From: Mesoflavibacter zeaxanthinifaciens DSM 18436
Lineage (GTDB): Bacteria; Bacteroidota; Bacteroidia; Flavobacteriales; Flavobacteriaceae
Direction: 5' to 3'
DNA: 64,000 nt
Assembly (NCBI RefSeq): GCF_000422365.1
Contig: NZ_AULQ01000012.1
Span: forward strand, 21,572 to 85,571
This document shows positions 1 through 8,007 of the stretch, piece after piece. Below the pieces are notes generated by a model that did no database searches, was not told where the DNA came from, and saw nothing but the letters and a program-made list of their open reading frames with translations. Positions within the stretch are counted from its first letter, which is position 1, and each line of letters starts with the position of its first letter. The translations under genes were made by a program, and so were the position numbers.

Positions 1-687
1 GATGATACAAGTGACGGAATTGATATTTATTGGACTACAGAAGCAGATTCATTACGTCATGGTAATAGTGATGCGCATGCATTAAGAGCTGTAGATGGTC
101 AGGAAAATAGCTCAAGAGGAAATCAGCATTACGGACAATATACAGGACCAAGCGGCAATTTAGGAAGTTTTAAAGGCGATGTTGCTCGTAGTGTTTTATA
201 TATGCAAATAAGATATAATGGACTAAGTGTAGTTAATGGTTATCCCTCAACTACTGGGCAAATGGGAGATTTAGCAACTATTTTAGATTGGCATAGAAAT
301 GATCCACCAGACGATTTTGAAATGAATCGAAATAATGTAGTCTATAACTGGCAATTTAACCGTAACCCATTTATAGATCAACCAGATTTAGTAGAATACA
401 TTTGGGGAACACATGTTGGTGATACGTGGAATCAAAACTTAAGTACAGATACTTTTGAAACTTCTTTTGTTAAAATTTATCCAAATCCAACAACAGATAA
501 ATTATACGTTTCTGGAAAAGAACAAAATTACAATATCTCTATGTTTTCTTCAGAAGGACGATTAGTGCTAAAGCAACAAGTCGCTAATAACAACTATATA
601 GATTTAAAAGTTGCTAGCGGCTTATATTTAGTCAAAATTGAAACTGAAAATAATCAAAGTTTGGTTAAAAAGATTTTAGTCGATTAA
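1..687 (+). CDS. Secreted endonuclease I family nuclease, T9SS type A sorted (5' truncated)
   Basis: Reading frame 1 is open from the first base, so the gene starts upstream of the window and only the last 228 residues are present. They contain the endonuclease I (EndA/NucM) core: GDVARSVLYMQIRY near residues 60-73, then WHRNDPPDDFE, an RNNVVYNWQ segment and NRNPFIDQP, all hallmark blocks of this Ca/Mg-dependent periplasmic or extracellular nuclease family. The last ~75 residues form a type IX secretion sorting domain (KIYPNPTTDKL, GLYLVKIE, ending KKILVD), so the enzyme is probably exported to the cell surface or medium. The likely role is DNA/RNA scavenging; that is inferred from the family. 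Confidence 0.9.
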   Translation, partial: DDTSDGIDIYWTTEADSLRHGNSDAHALRAVDGQENSSRGNQHYGQYTGPSGNLGSFKGDVARSVLYMQIRYNGLSVVNGYPSTTGQMGDLATILDWHRNDPPDDFEMNRNNVVYNWQFNRNPFIDQPDLVEYIWGTHVGDTWNQNLSTDTFETSFVKIYPNPTTDKLYVSGKEQNYNISMFSSEGRLVLKQQVANNNYIDLKVASGLYLVKIETENNQSLVKKILVD

Positions 688-704
688 GACTAAATATGAA
701 AATA

Positions 705-738
705 AAAAAAGACCTTCATTTGAAGGTCTTTCTTTATT
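705..738. terminator. Bidirectional terminator
   Basis: Near-perfect stem AAAGACCTTCA (708-718) / TGAAGGTCTTT (721-731), flanked by an A run on the left and T-rich sequence on the right. It lies between the convergent endonuclease and M56 genes and can serve both strands. Confidence 0.8.
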
Positions 739-751
739 TTAGAGCTAATAA

Positions 752-2818
752 TTATTTAGAACTAATAATTAAATTTCCTTTTAAATCATTACCGTATTTA
801 ATGGTAGGTATTCCATCTTCAGATGCAAAAGTAGCACTTGCTTTTTGCCCTTTTTTATCTTCTAAAGTAATTTTGATTTTAATTATTTCTCCTTCTTTAT
901 TTCTTTTTATTTTACTGGTTTTTACCTCTAAATCATAGTGCTCTTTCATAAAATTTTTATTTATGGCAATAGATTTGTCAGTTGTTGTTTTAGAAAGTGT
1001 AAATACTGCAGCATTTTTATTTACAATATCATTTTCAGAATATGCAACTTCAGAGACTTCGTAAGATATTTTCCAAGGATTTTTTTCTGTTGCTGTTATT
1101 TCTATAACTCCATCTTTTCCTTTGTCACCGTATTTAATAACTGCTTTTTCGTCTTTTAAAATAGTAATACTTTTAATTGAGTAACTTGGTATTTTAAAAA
1201 ACTCTTCTTTAGTTATTTCTTCTTTATTTTTAATTATTAAAATTTTAGAATTTGGGTCATTTAATTTTTTTGATAAAAAATTAATGTCTTCAGGGTTTGT
1301 TCTATCTGCTTCAAAAACGTTAACCTCTGTAACACCAGGATTTATTTTCCATGGGTTTTCTTCAACCTCAGAAACTGTAACTACATTTACTTCTTCTTCG
1401 ATCTTCCAAGGTTTTTTGTCTTTAGTAAAAACTTCAATAACACCGTTTTTACCTTTTTCTCCGTATTTGGTAATTGCTTTTTCTTCTTTTAAAACGTTTA
1501 CAGAGTTGATATCTTCTGGACTTATTTTTTCTAATTGGTCTTTATTAGACTCTTTTTTATCGATGATAATTAATAAATCTTCATCTATTTCTTTAGTTTT
1601 AGTAGTATTCGTTTTTTCAAATACCCAACCAGAATTGGTGTATTTTTGATTGAATTTGTTTTGCTTAGAAGCAAAAATAAGTTCGTTATTTTCTACTTTT
1701 AAAGCGATGTTATCAATAGGTTTGTTTTTATAACTAAAAACTTTCACTGTTTTGAAGTCCTCGTTGTCTTTAAACTTAGCTTCAATTGAAATACTTGTAA
1801 TTTCTTGATTATTATTTCTTTCTATTTCAGAAAATTTAATTTCTATTCCATCACCTTGTTTTTCTAAGTCTTTTTTTATTGATTTTAAATCTTTGTCTGT
1901 AGATTTTGATGTGATAACTGAAAGTTCAGTTTGCACAATGTTATTAGCGCTAGTGTTGTTATTTGCGATATAAACTTCTTTTGTGTTAAAACTCATTAAG
2001 AATAAAACTATAACAGGTATAACCAATGTTAGCTTTAATAAGTTGACATTTTTTGATTTTGATTTTTGTAGCATAATAATTCGTTTTTTGATTAATGATT
2101 GATAAAAGTTGTTTGATATTGATAATTGATTTTGTGATAAACTGGTTTTTAAAAGTAGTTTTTGGTAGCTTTTTACAGATTTGCTTTTTGCATTTGCTTG
2201 TTGGTCTGCTATAAATTCTAAATTTTGAATTATTTCCTTTTTATAAAGCCAAGAAAATGGATTAAACCATAAAACAACAGTTAATAAATTACAGATTAAC
2301 ACGTCTATAGAGTGAAGTTGTTTGGCGTGAGTTTTTTCATGTGCAATAACTTGTTCTAATTCTTTTTCGTTAAAATTATTTGGGTTGACTACAATGTTAT
2401 TAAAGAATGAAAACGGTGCGAGATTGCTAGTTATTTCTATTAGCTTGTACTTGTTTTCGCTTTTAGAAATGCCGCTTTTTAATAACTTGTTTAATGAAAG
2501 GTATTGAAGTACAAGTCTTGCCAATAAAATAGAAGATACCAATAGGTAAGCTGAAAGTAAAATATTTTCAATATTTAAATGACTAGTTGGTTCTTGTGTA
2601 TTGTTATTAGTTAATTGGTTTGTAGTTACAAATTGAAATGTTTCTGGAGTGTATTCTACATATATTGGAATGACTAAAAAAGGTAAAGAAAATGCTATAA
2701 TAATTCCTGAAAGTAAAAACCATCTGTTAGATTGAAAAAAGGTTTCCTTTTGTAAAAACAGTTTGTAACAAACGTAAAAAATAATTGTAATCGCAGAAGA
2801 TTCTATTAGATATTCCAT
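752..2818 (-). CDS. BlaR1-type M56 membrane metallopeptidase with TonB-plug-like motifs
   Basis: 688 residues. The first ~280 residues hold four predicted membrane segments (about 5-22, 33-52, 85-105, 262-279) and a zinc protease site HEKTH (H160, E161, H164) with a downstream acidic ligand region (E201/D205), as in BlaR1/MecR1 signal-transducing proteases (peptidase family M56). The C-terminal ~400 residues are exported and lack a penicillin-binding domain. They contain two copies (about 437-465 and 548-576) of a motif resembling the SusC/RagA plug signature, VLKxEKAxxKYGxKGxxGVIE, plus a degenerate third near 670-686. The gene starts 2 bases from the end of the BlaI-like repressor gene, so the two form one operon. 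In this family the protease normally inactivates the repressor on a signal; the ligand here is unknown. Confidence 0.88.
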   Translation of the reverse strand: MEYLIESSAITIIFYVCYKLFLQKETFFQSNRWFLLSGIIIAFSLPFLVIPIYVEYTPETFQFVTTNQLTNNNTQEPTSHLNIENILLSAYLLVSSILLARLVLQYLSLNKLLKSGISKSENKYKLIEITSNLAPFSFFNNIVVNPNNFNEKELEQVIAHEKTHAKQLHSIDVLICNLLTVVLWFNPFSWLYKKEIIQNLEFIADQQANAKSKSVKSYQKLLLKTSLSQNQLSISNNFYQSLIKKRIIMLQKSKSKNVNLLKLTLVIPVIVLFLMSFNTKEVYIANNNTSANNIVQTELSVITSKSTDKDLKSIKKDLEKQGDGIEIKFSEIERNNNQEITSISIEAKFKDNEDFKTVKVFSYKNKPIDNIALKVENNELIFASKQNKFNQKYTNSGWVFEKTNTTKTKEIDEDLLIIIDKKESNKDQLEKISPEDINSVNVLKEEKAITKYGEKGKNGVIEVFTKDKKPWKIEEEVNVVTVSEVEENPWKINPGVTEVNVFEADRTNPEDINFLSKKLNDPNSKILIIKNKEEITKEEFFKIPSYSIKSITILKDEKAVIKYGDKGKDGVIEITATEKNPWKISYEVSEVAYSENDIVNKNAAVFTLSKTTTDKSIAINKNFMKEHYDLEVKTSKIKRNKEGEIIKIKITLEDKKGQKASATFASEDGIPTIKYGNDLKGNLIISSK

Positions 2819-2820
2819 AA

Positions 2821-3180
2821 TTATTTTTGTTCTTCTATTAAACGAATAATGTCTTTTAACTCTTCTACAGAGATTTTTTCTTCTTTTGCAAAAAATGAAA
2901 CTACATTTTTATAAGAACTATTAAAATAATTGTCGATAGCTGTGTTTATAAAGTTTTTTCGGTAATTCTCTTTTTTAACAATAGGGTAGTATCTGTGTGT
3001 TTTTCCAAATGCTTCATGACTAACGTAACCTTTGTCTTCAAGGTTTCTTACCATTGTAGATAAAGTGTTGTAATGTGGTTTATTGTCTTTATATTCAGCT
3101 AAAATATCCTTTACAAAAGCTTTTTCTAGCTTCCATAAAATGTGCATTATTTCTTCTTCTTTATTAGTTAGTTTTTCCAT
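2821..3180 (-). CDS. BlaI/MecI/CopY family transcriptional repressor
   Basis: 119 residues, the usual family size. A winged helix occupies about residues 1-75 (LTNKEEEIMHILW, then NTLSTMVRNLEDKGYV as recognition helix and wing), followed by a C-terminal dimerisation helix region. It is the first gene of a two-gene operon with the M56 protease. The 80 bases upstream carry three evenly spaced dyads that look like its operators, so autorepression relieved by proteolysis is expected. The genes controlled beyond this operon cannot be seen here. Confidence 0.9.
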   Translation of the reverse strand: MEKLTNKEEEIMHILWKLEKAFVKDILAEYKDNKPHYNTLSTMVRNLEDKGYVSHEAFGKTHRYYPIVKKENYRKNFINTAIDNYFNSSYKNVVSFFAKEEKISVEELKDIIRLIEEQK

Positions 3181-3201
3181 GAAAATGAATTTTACGCTAA
3201 T

Positions 3202-3259
3202 ATAACTATAAAAATAGTTATGTAACTAAAAATATAGTTTTTTAACTATTTTTTTAGTT
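3202..3259. promoter_or_regulatory. Three phased AACTA-N6-TAGTT operator dyads
   Basis: Three 16-bp dyads AACTA-N6-TAGTT begin at 3204, 3224 and 3244, exactly 20 bp apart (close to two helical turns). The first extends to a 20-bp element, ATAACTAT-AAAA-ATAGTTAT (3202-3221). They lie immediately upstream of the BlaI-like gene on the minus strand, and also upstream of the divergent antiporter gene. Dyadic sites of this kind are what BlaI/MecI repressors bind as dimers; assignment to this repressor is inferred from position. Confidence 0.75.
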
Positions 3260-3314
3260 TTTAATAGCTCGTGATAAATAAAAAAGAGAGTGTTAGATTT
3301 TAAAATTCAAAATG

Positions 3315-3322
3315 TATCTTCG
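3315..3322 (+). promoter_or_regulatory. Candidate -7 element of the antiporter gene
   Basis: TATCTTCG matches the Bacteroidota -7 consensus TAnnTTTG with one mismatch and lies 15 bases before the ATG. No clear -33 TTG is visible. Confidence 0.4.
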
Positions 3323-3337
3323 CATAAAATATAATTT

Positions 3338-4279
3338 ATGAGTATTGTTTTTTTAATCTTAGGATTTGTGCTTTTGGTTGTAGGAGGCGAGTATTTAGTA
3401 AGATCTTCGGTAGCATTATCCTTTAAACTTAATATTTCAAAAATAGTAATTGGTATGACGGTTGTATCTTTTGCAACGTCTGCACCAGAATTGTTGGTAA
3501 GTTTACAAGCTGCCTTAAAAGGTTCGCCAGCAATTGCAATTAATAATGTAGTAGGATCAAATATAGCTAATATTGGATTAGTTTTAGGTATTACAGCAAT
3601 TGTAGGAGCTATTGCAATAGATAAATCATTTTACAGGCTAACTTGGCCTGTCATGATGGTGTTTTCTTTCGCATTGTATTATTTTTTATGGAATGATAGT
3701 CAATTAACTCCAATAGAAGGAGCAGTATTGTTTGTAGGTTTACTGTTGTTTATTGTTTACTTAATTAAAGGTCAAAAATCTACTGAAGAAGTTGAAGAAG
3801 TAGATGATGCGCTATCTGTAGTTTCTAATGTTAAAATTTTTATATGGTTGCTTATTGGTGCTTTAGCGCTTTATTTTGGAAGCGAATGGCTAGTAAAAGG
3901 AGCAACAGAAATAGCTCAGAAATTAGGTGTAAGTGAAGCTGTTATTGGTGTAACAATGATTGCAATTGGTACAAGTGTACCAGAATTAGCCGCTTCTGTA
4001 ATTGCTGCAGCTAAACAAGAAAAAGCAATTTCTTTAGGTAATTTAATAGGTTCAAATATTTTTAATATAGGTTCTGTATTGGGTTTAACATCAATAATAA
4101 AAACTATCCCTATTGAAGAGCCTTTAATTTTGAGTCGAGATATTTTTTGGATGCTTTTGTTTGCAGCGGTTATACTTCCGTTAGGGTTAATTCCTAAAAA
4201 GAATACTATAGATAAATTTAAAGGGTTTGCTTTAGTAGTAGTTTACGCCACATTTATCTTTTTAGTTTTTAAAGGTTAA
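3338..4279 (+). CDS. Calcium/sodium antiporter, CaCA family (YrbG-like)
   Basis: 313 residues, about ten hydrophobic segments. Both family alpha-repeats are clear: GMTVVSFATSAPELLVS with NNVVGSNIANIGLVLG near residues 39-87, and GVTMIAIGTSVPELAAS with GNLIGSNIFNIGSVLG near residues 204-250. The acidic residues of the two SAPE/SVPE motifs are the expected cation ligands. The protein exchanges Ca2+ for Na+ (or K+/H+) across the inner membrane. A short acidic loop (EEVEEVDDA) separates the halves. The gene is monocistronic, with a strong terminator just after it, and divergent from the BlaI-like gene. Confidence 0.92.
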   Translation: MSIVFLILGFVLLVVGGEYLVRSSVALSFKLNISKIVIGMTVVSFATSAPELLVSLQAALKGSPAIAINNVVGSNIANIGLVLGITAIVGAIAIDKSFYRLTWPVMMVFSFALYYFLWNDSQLTPIEGAVLFVGLLLFIVYLIKGQKSTEEVEEVDDALSVVSNVKIFIWLLIGALALYFGSEWLVKGATEIAQKLGVSEAVIGVTMIAIGTSVPELAASVIAAAKQEKAISLGNLIGSNIFNIGSVLGLTSIIKTIPIEEPLILSRDIFWMLLFAAVILPLGLIPKKNTIDKFKGFALVVVYATFIFLVFKG

Positions 4280-4290
4280 AACAGAAATAA

Positions 4291-4326
4291 AAAAAAACGC
4301 TTTCAAATTTTGAAAGCGTTTTTTAA
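4291..4326. terminator. Terminator between antiporter and glutamine synthetase II
   Basis: Stem AAAACGCTTTCAAA (4294-4307) / TTTGAAAGCGTTTT (4309-4322), A-rich on the left and T-rich on the right; serves the convergent pair. Confidence 0.85.
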
Positions 4327-4348
4327 TGGATTTTAACAAAAAATGTTA

Positions 4349-5368
4349 TTAACTAATATTAGCAGATTTTACTGTTTTTACAATTCTTCCTGCAATTTTG
4401 TAAGGATCACCGTTAGATGCTGGACGACGGTCTTCTAACCAACCTTTCCAACCTTTTTCCACAGTGATAATTGGTATTCTTATGGATGCACCTCTGTCAG
4501 ATATACCATAACTAAAATCGTCTATACTAGCTGTTTCGTGTTCTCCTGTTAAACGTTGGTCGTTAAACTCACCATAAACAGCAATATGTTCTTTTACTAC
4601 AGGTCTAAATGCTTCACAAATTTTTTCATAAATTTCTTTACTACCACAAGTTCTTAATACAGTGTTAGAGAAGTTGGCGTGCATACCAGAACCATTCCAA
4701 TCCATATCCTTTCCTAATGGTTTTGGATGGTATTCAATATAGTAGCCATATTTTTCTGTTAATCTATCTAATAGGTATCTAGCAACCCAAATTTCATCAC
4801 CAGCTTTTTTAGCGCCTTTAGCAAATAATTGAAATTCCCATTGTCCAGCAGCAACCTCTTGATTGATACCTTCAAAGTTTAATCCAGCTTCAATACATAA
4901 ATCTGCATGTTCTTCTACTAAAGCTCTACCATGAGTGTTTCTTCCTCCAACAGAACAGTAGTATAAACCTTGAGGAGCAGGATAACCACCAACAGGGAAA
5001 CCTAAAGGTAGTTGTGTTTTTTTATCCATGATAAAGTATTCTTGCTCAAATCCAAACCAGAAGTCGTTGTCATCATCATCTATTGTAGCTCTTCCATTAG
5101 AAACGTGTGGTGTACCATCTGGATTTAAAACTTCAGTCATTACTAAATAGCCATCTTTTCTTGCAGGGTCAGGATAAATAGCAACTGGTTTAAGTAAGCA
5201 GTCAGAAGAATCTCCTGTGGCTTGCTTTGTAGAGCTACCATCAAAAGACCAAATAGGGCAGTCTTCTAATTTACCGCTAAAGTTGTCTTCAACCTTAGTT
5301 TTGCTCCTCATGTTTTGTGTTGGATAGTAACCATCCAACCAGATGTACTCTAATTTAGATTTACTCAT
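4349..5368 (-). CDS. Glutamine synthetase, type II (eukaryote-like GSII)
   Basis: 339 residues, the GSII length (GSI is about 450-470, GSIII about 730). Visible motifs: LEYIWLDGY and WSFDGSST in the N-terminal beta-grasp domain, FGFEQEYF (metal-binding glutamates), NFEGINQEVAAGQWEFQ, then GSGMHANFS (catalytic His) and a C-terminal GISDRGASIRIP substrate/ATP-binding segment. The enzyme converts glutamate, ammonia and ATP to glutamine in the cytosol. It is divergent from a type III synthetase, so the cell has two non-homomorphic routes to glutamine side by side. No adenylylation tyrosine motif is expected for GSII. Confidence 0.95.
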   Translation of the reverse strand: MSKSKLEYIWLDGYYPTQNMRSKTKVEDNFSGKLEDCPIWSFDGSSTKQATGDSSDCLLKPVAIYPDPARKDGYLVMTEVLNPDGTPHVSNGRATIDDDDNDFWFGFEQEYFIMDKKTQLPLGFPVGGYPAPQGLYYCSVGGRNTHGRALVEEHADLCIEAGLNFEGINQEVAAGQWEFQLFAKGAKKAGDEIWVARYLLDRLTEKYGYYIEYHPKPLGKDMDWNGSGMHANFSNTVLRTCGSKEIYEKICEAFRPVVKEHIAVYGEFNDQRLTGEHETASIDDFSYGISDRGASIRIPIITVEKGWKGWLEDRRPASNGDPYKIAGRIVKTVKSANIS

Positions 5369-5423
5369 GGTATAAAAATTTTTATTAGTTATGTTGATGC
5401 AAATATATATAAATTATGATTTT

Positions 5424-5495
5424 ACCTATAAAAAAATAAGGGTGATAATTTTAAATTTATTAAAAGAGTGTTGATAACCCTATTTTTTTTAGGGT
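5424..5495. promoter_or_regulatory. Paired A/T-tract dyads in the GSII-GSIII control region
   Basis: Two related elements in opposite orientation: ACCTAT-A7-TAAGGGT (5424-5443) and ACCCTA-T7-TAGGGT (5477-5495). The second is a perfect 6-bp inverted repeat around a T tract. They sit in the 182-bp region between the divergent synthetase genes, a position fitting a nitrogen-responsive regulator; none has been identified here. Confidence 0.5.
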
Positions 5496-5515
5496 ATAAT
5501 AAATTTATGATGCAA

Positions 5516-5550
5516 AAAATTGTAATTTCGCAAAAAACAATTACAATTTT
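5516..5550 (+). promoter_or_regulatory. 12-bp inverted repeat abutting the glnN start codon
   Basis: AAAATTGTAATT (5516-5527) and AATTACAATTTT (5539-5550) are perfect inverted repeats separated by 11 bases, ending directly before the ATG at 5551. A -7-like element TAATTTCG (5523-5530) overlaps the left arm, so the repeat may be a DNA operator rather than an RNA hairpin. Confidence 0.55.
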
Positions 5551-7737
5551 ATGTCTACATTAAGATTTCATGCAGTTAAACAGTCGCTACAACATAAGCC
5601 TGTATTTATAGAAGAAAAACAACGACGTTCAGAATTATTTGCTTCTCATGTTTTTAATGAAGCAACAATGCGTCAATATTTAACAAAAGATGCTTTTAAT
5701 AGTGTTATAGATGCCATTCAATTAGGAAAAAAAATAGATAGAGTAGTTGCAGATCATATCTCAACAGGAATGAAAGAATGGGCAATCTCAAAAGGTGCTA
5801 CGCATTATACGCATTGGTTTCAACCTTTAACAGGAGCAACAGCAGAAAAACACGATGCTTTTTTTGAAACTGTTGGCGGAGGCATGTCAATAGAAAAATT
5901 TGAGGGTAGTCAATTAGTGCAACAAGAACCAGATGCCTCTAGTTTTCCTAATGGAGGTATTAGAAACACCTTTGAAGCAAGAGGTTATACCGCTTGGGAT
6001 CCTACATCTCCAGCTTTTATTTATGGTACAACTTTATGTATTCCTACTGTATTTGTATCATATACAGGTGAAGCTTTAGATTATAAAACACCATTATTAA
6101 GAGCGTTGCAAGCTGTAGATAGTGCGGCTGTAGCAGTTTGTAAATATTTTGATAAAAATGTAAAAAAGGTAAATGCGTCTTTAGGTTGGGAGCAAGAATA
6201 CTTTTTAATTGATAGAAGTTTGGCAATGTCAAGACCAGATATTGTTTTAACAGGTAGAACATTGTTAGGTCATGCAGCAGCAAAAGGTCAGCAGTTAGAT
6301 GATCATTATTTTGGAACAATTCCTAATCGAGCTATGTCTTTTATGAGAGATTTAGAAACCGAATGTATGTTACTAGGTATTCCTGTAAAAACAAGACATA
6401 ATGAAGTTGCTCCAAATCAATTTGAATTAGCGCCAATTTTTGAAGAAGCTAATCTTGCGGTAGATCATAATTCATTATTAATGGATGTGATGGAAAAAAT
6501 TGCAGGCAGACATAACTTTAAGGTGTTATTTCATGAAAAACCTTTTGCAGGTGTAAACGGATCTGGAAAGCATAATAATTGGAGTTTAAGTACAGATACA
6601 GGAGTTAATCTTTTAAGTCCAGGTAAAACACCAATGAGTAACCTTCAGTTTTTAACCTTTTTTATAAATACAATTAAAGCGGTTGGTGATAATGAAGAGT
6701 TGCTTCGTGCTTCAATCGCTTCTGCAAGTAATGATCATAGGTTAGGAGCAAATGAAGCGCCACCAGCAATAATTTCGGTGTTTATAGGAGAGCAACTTAC
6801 AAAAACTTTAAAAGAGCTTGAAAATGTTACCGATGGAAAACTTTCACCTGAAGAAAAAACAGATCTAAAATTAAATGTAGTCGGTAAAATTCCTGATGTA
6901 CTTTTAGATAATACAGATAGAAATAGAACATCTCCATTTGCTTTTACAGGAAATAAATTTGAGTTTAGAGCAGTAGGATCTACAGCAAACTGTGCTAATC
7001 CAATGACGGTCTTAAATACTATCGTCGCAAAGCAGTTAATAGATTTTAAAGTTGAGGTTGATAAATTAATCGACAATAAGAAAATGAAAAAAGACGATGC
7101 TATCTTTAATGTGTTAAGAGAGTATATTAAAAAGTCTAAAAATATCCTTTTTGAAGGGAATGGTTACGGAGAAGCTTGGGAAAAAGAAGCTAAAAAAAGA
7201 GGTTTAAGTAATAATAAGACAACACCAGAAGCTTTAAAAGCAAAAGTATCTAAAAAAGCGTTGACACTTTTTGAAGAATTAGGAGTAATGAATAAAGTAG
7301 AATCGGAAGCACGTTATGAAATAGAAATGGAAGAATATGCTATGCGTATTCAAATAGAAGGAAGAGTCTTAGGTGACATAGCAAGAAACCATGTAGTGCC
7401 AACAGCTGTAAAGTATCAAAACACACTAATTAAAAACGTACAAGGCTTAAAAGCTATTTATGATAAGGATTTTAAAAAACTAGCAAAAGAGCAATTGATG
7501 TTAATAGAATCAATATCAAATCATATAGAAGCGATAAACTCTGGAGTAACAAAAATGATTACTGCTAGAAAAACATCAAATAATATAGAAGATGTTTATA
7601 AAAAAGCTATAGCCTATTGCAATGATGTAAAACCTCTTTTTAATGAAATTAGATACCATTGTGATAAGTTAGAATTATTAGTTGATGACGAGATTTGGCC
7701 ACTCACAAAATACCGTGAATTGCTATTTACTAAATAA
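5551..7737 (+). CDS. glnN: Glutamine synthetase, type III
   Basis: 728 residues, typical of the large GSIII class common in Bacteroidota. Characteristic blocks: THWFQPLTG and the N-terminal GSIII domain, LGWEQEYFLID (metal-site glutamates), the NEVAPNQFELAPIFEEAN segment, FAGVNGSGKHNNWS (catalytic His region), and an FRAVGS substrate-binding stretch. The C-terminal ~170 residues are the helical GSIII-specific region. Makes glutamine from glutamate and ammonia. It is divergent from the GSII gene; the shared intergenic region has dyads and a long inverted repeat at this start codon, which suggests control at the initiation region. Confidence 0.95.
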   Translation: MSTLRFHAVKQSLQHKPVFIEEKQRRSELFASHVFNEATMRQYLTKDAFNSVIDAIQLGKKIDRVVADHISTGMKEWAISKGATHYTHWFQPLTGATAEKHDAFFETVGGGMSIEKFEGSQLVQQEPDASSFPNGGIRNTFEARGYTAWDPTSPAFIYGTTLCIPTVFVSYTGEALDYKTPLLRALQAVDSAAVAVCKYFDKNVKKVNASLGWEQEYFLIDRSLAMSRPDIVLTGRTLLGHAAAKGQQLDDHYFGTIPNRAMSFMRDLETECMLLGIPVKTRHNEVAPNQFELAPIFEEANLAVDHNSLLMDVMEKIAGRHNFKVLFHEKPFAGVNGSGKHNNWSLSTDTGVNLLSPGKTPMSNLQFLTFFINTIKAVGDNEELLRASIASASNDHRLGANEAPPAIISVFIGEQLTKTLKELENVTDGKLSPEEKTDLKLNVVGKIPDVLLDNTDRNRTSPFAFTGNKFEFRAVGSTANCANPMTVLNTIVAKQLIDFKVEVDKLIDNKKMKKDDAIFNVLREYIKKSKNILFEGNGYGEAWEKEAKKRGLSNNKTTPEALKAKVSKKALTLFEELGVMNKVESEARYEIEMEEYAMRIQIEGRVLGDIARNHVVPTAVKYQNTLIKNVQGLKAIYDKDFKKLAKEQLMLIESISNHIEAINSGVTKMITARKTSNNIEDVYKKAIAYCNDVKPLFNEIRYHCDKLELLVDDEIWPLTKYRELLFTK

Positions 7738-7792
7738 AGAGTTTTACTTGAAAGTTATCAAATTATCAATTTTATATAAAAATTTTTAAATT

Positions 7793-7818
7793 ATATCTAC
7801 GTAGGTCTACGTAGATAT
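7793..7818. promoter_or_regulatory. 26-bp palindrome upstream of the curli-like operon
   Basis: ATATCTACGTAG (7793-7804), GT, CTACGTAGATAT (7807-7818): a perfect 12-bp inverted repeat in which each arm ends in the 8-bp palindrome CTACGTAG, the two copies being 10 bp apart (one helical turn). It lies 56 bp after glnN and 190 bp before the curlin gene. It could be a regulator site or, since gatttttctt follows, a terminator for glnN. The 2-base spacer forces a larger loop if folded as RNA. The rest of the 270-bp gap is AT-rich with no other clear element. Confidence 0.55.
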
Positions 7819-8007
7819 GATTTTTCTTCAATTTTTAAAGTTTTTATTTGTAGGAATTATCTGAAGTGATTTTTGCATTTCAGCGATAAATTTATTTGTG
7901 ATAACGAATAATTGGTTAAAAACAATAATTAATTATGGTTATTCAAAAATAGCATCTCAATATTTCTATATATTTGTATCAGCTATTAATCAATAAATTT
8001 ATTCACA

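Noticed and set aside
1284..1649. 121-residue frame opposite the M56 gene
   Set aside because: Shadow of the Glu/Lys-rich protease gene; Ser/Phe-rich translation is the usual antisense mirror.
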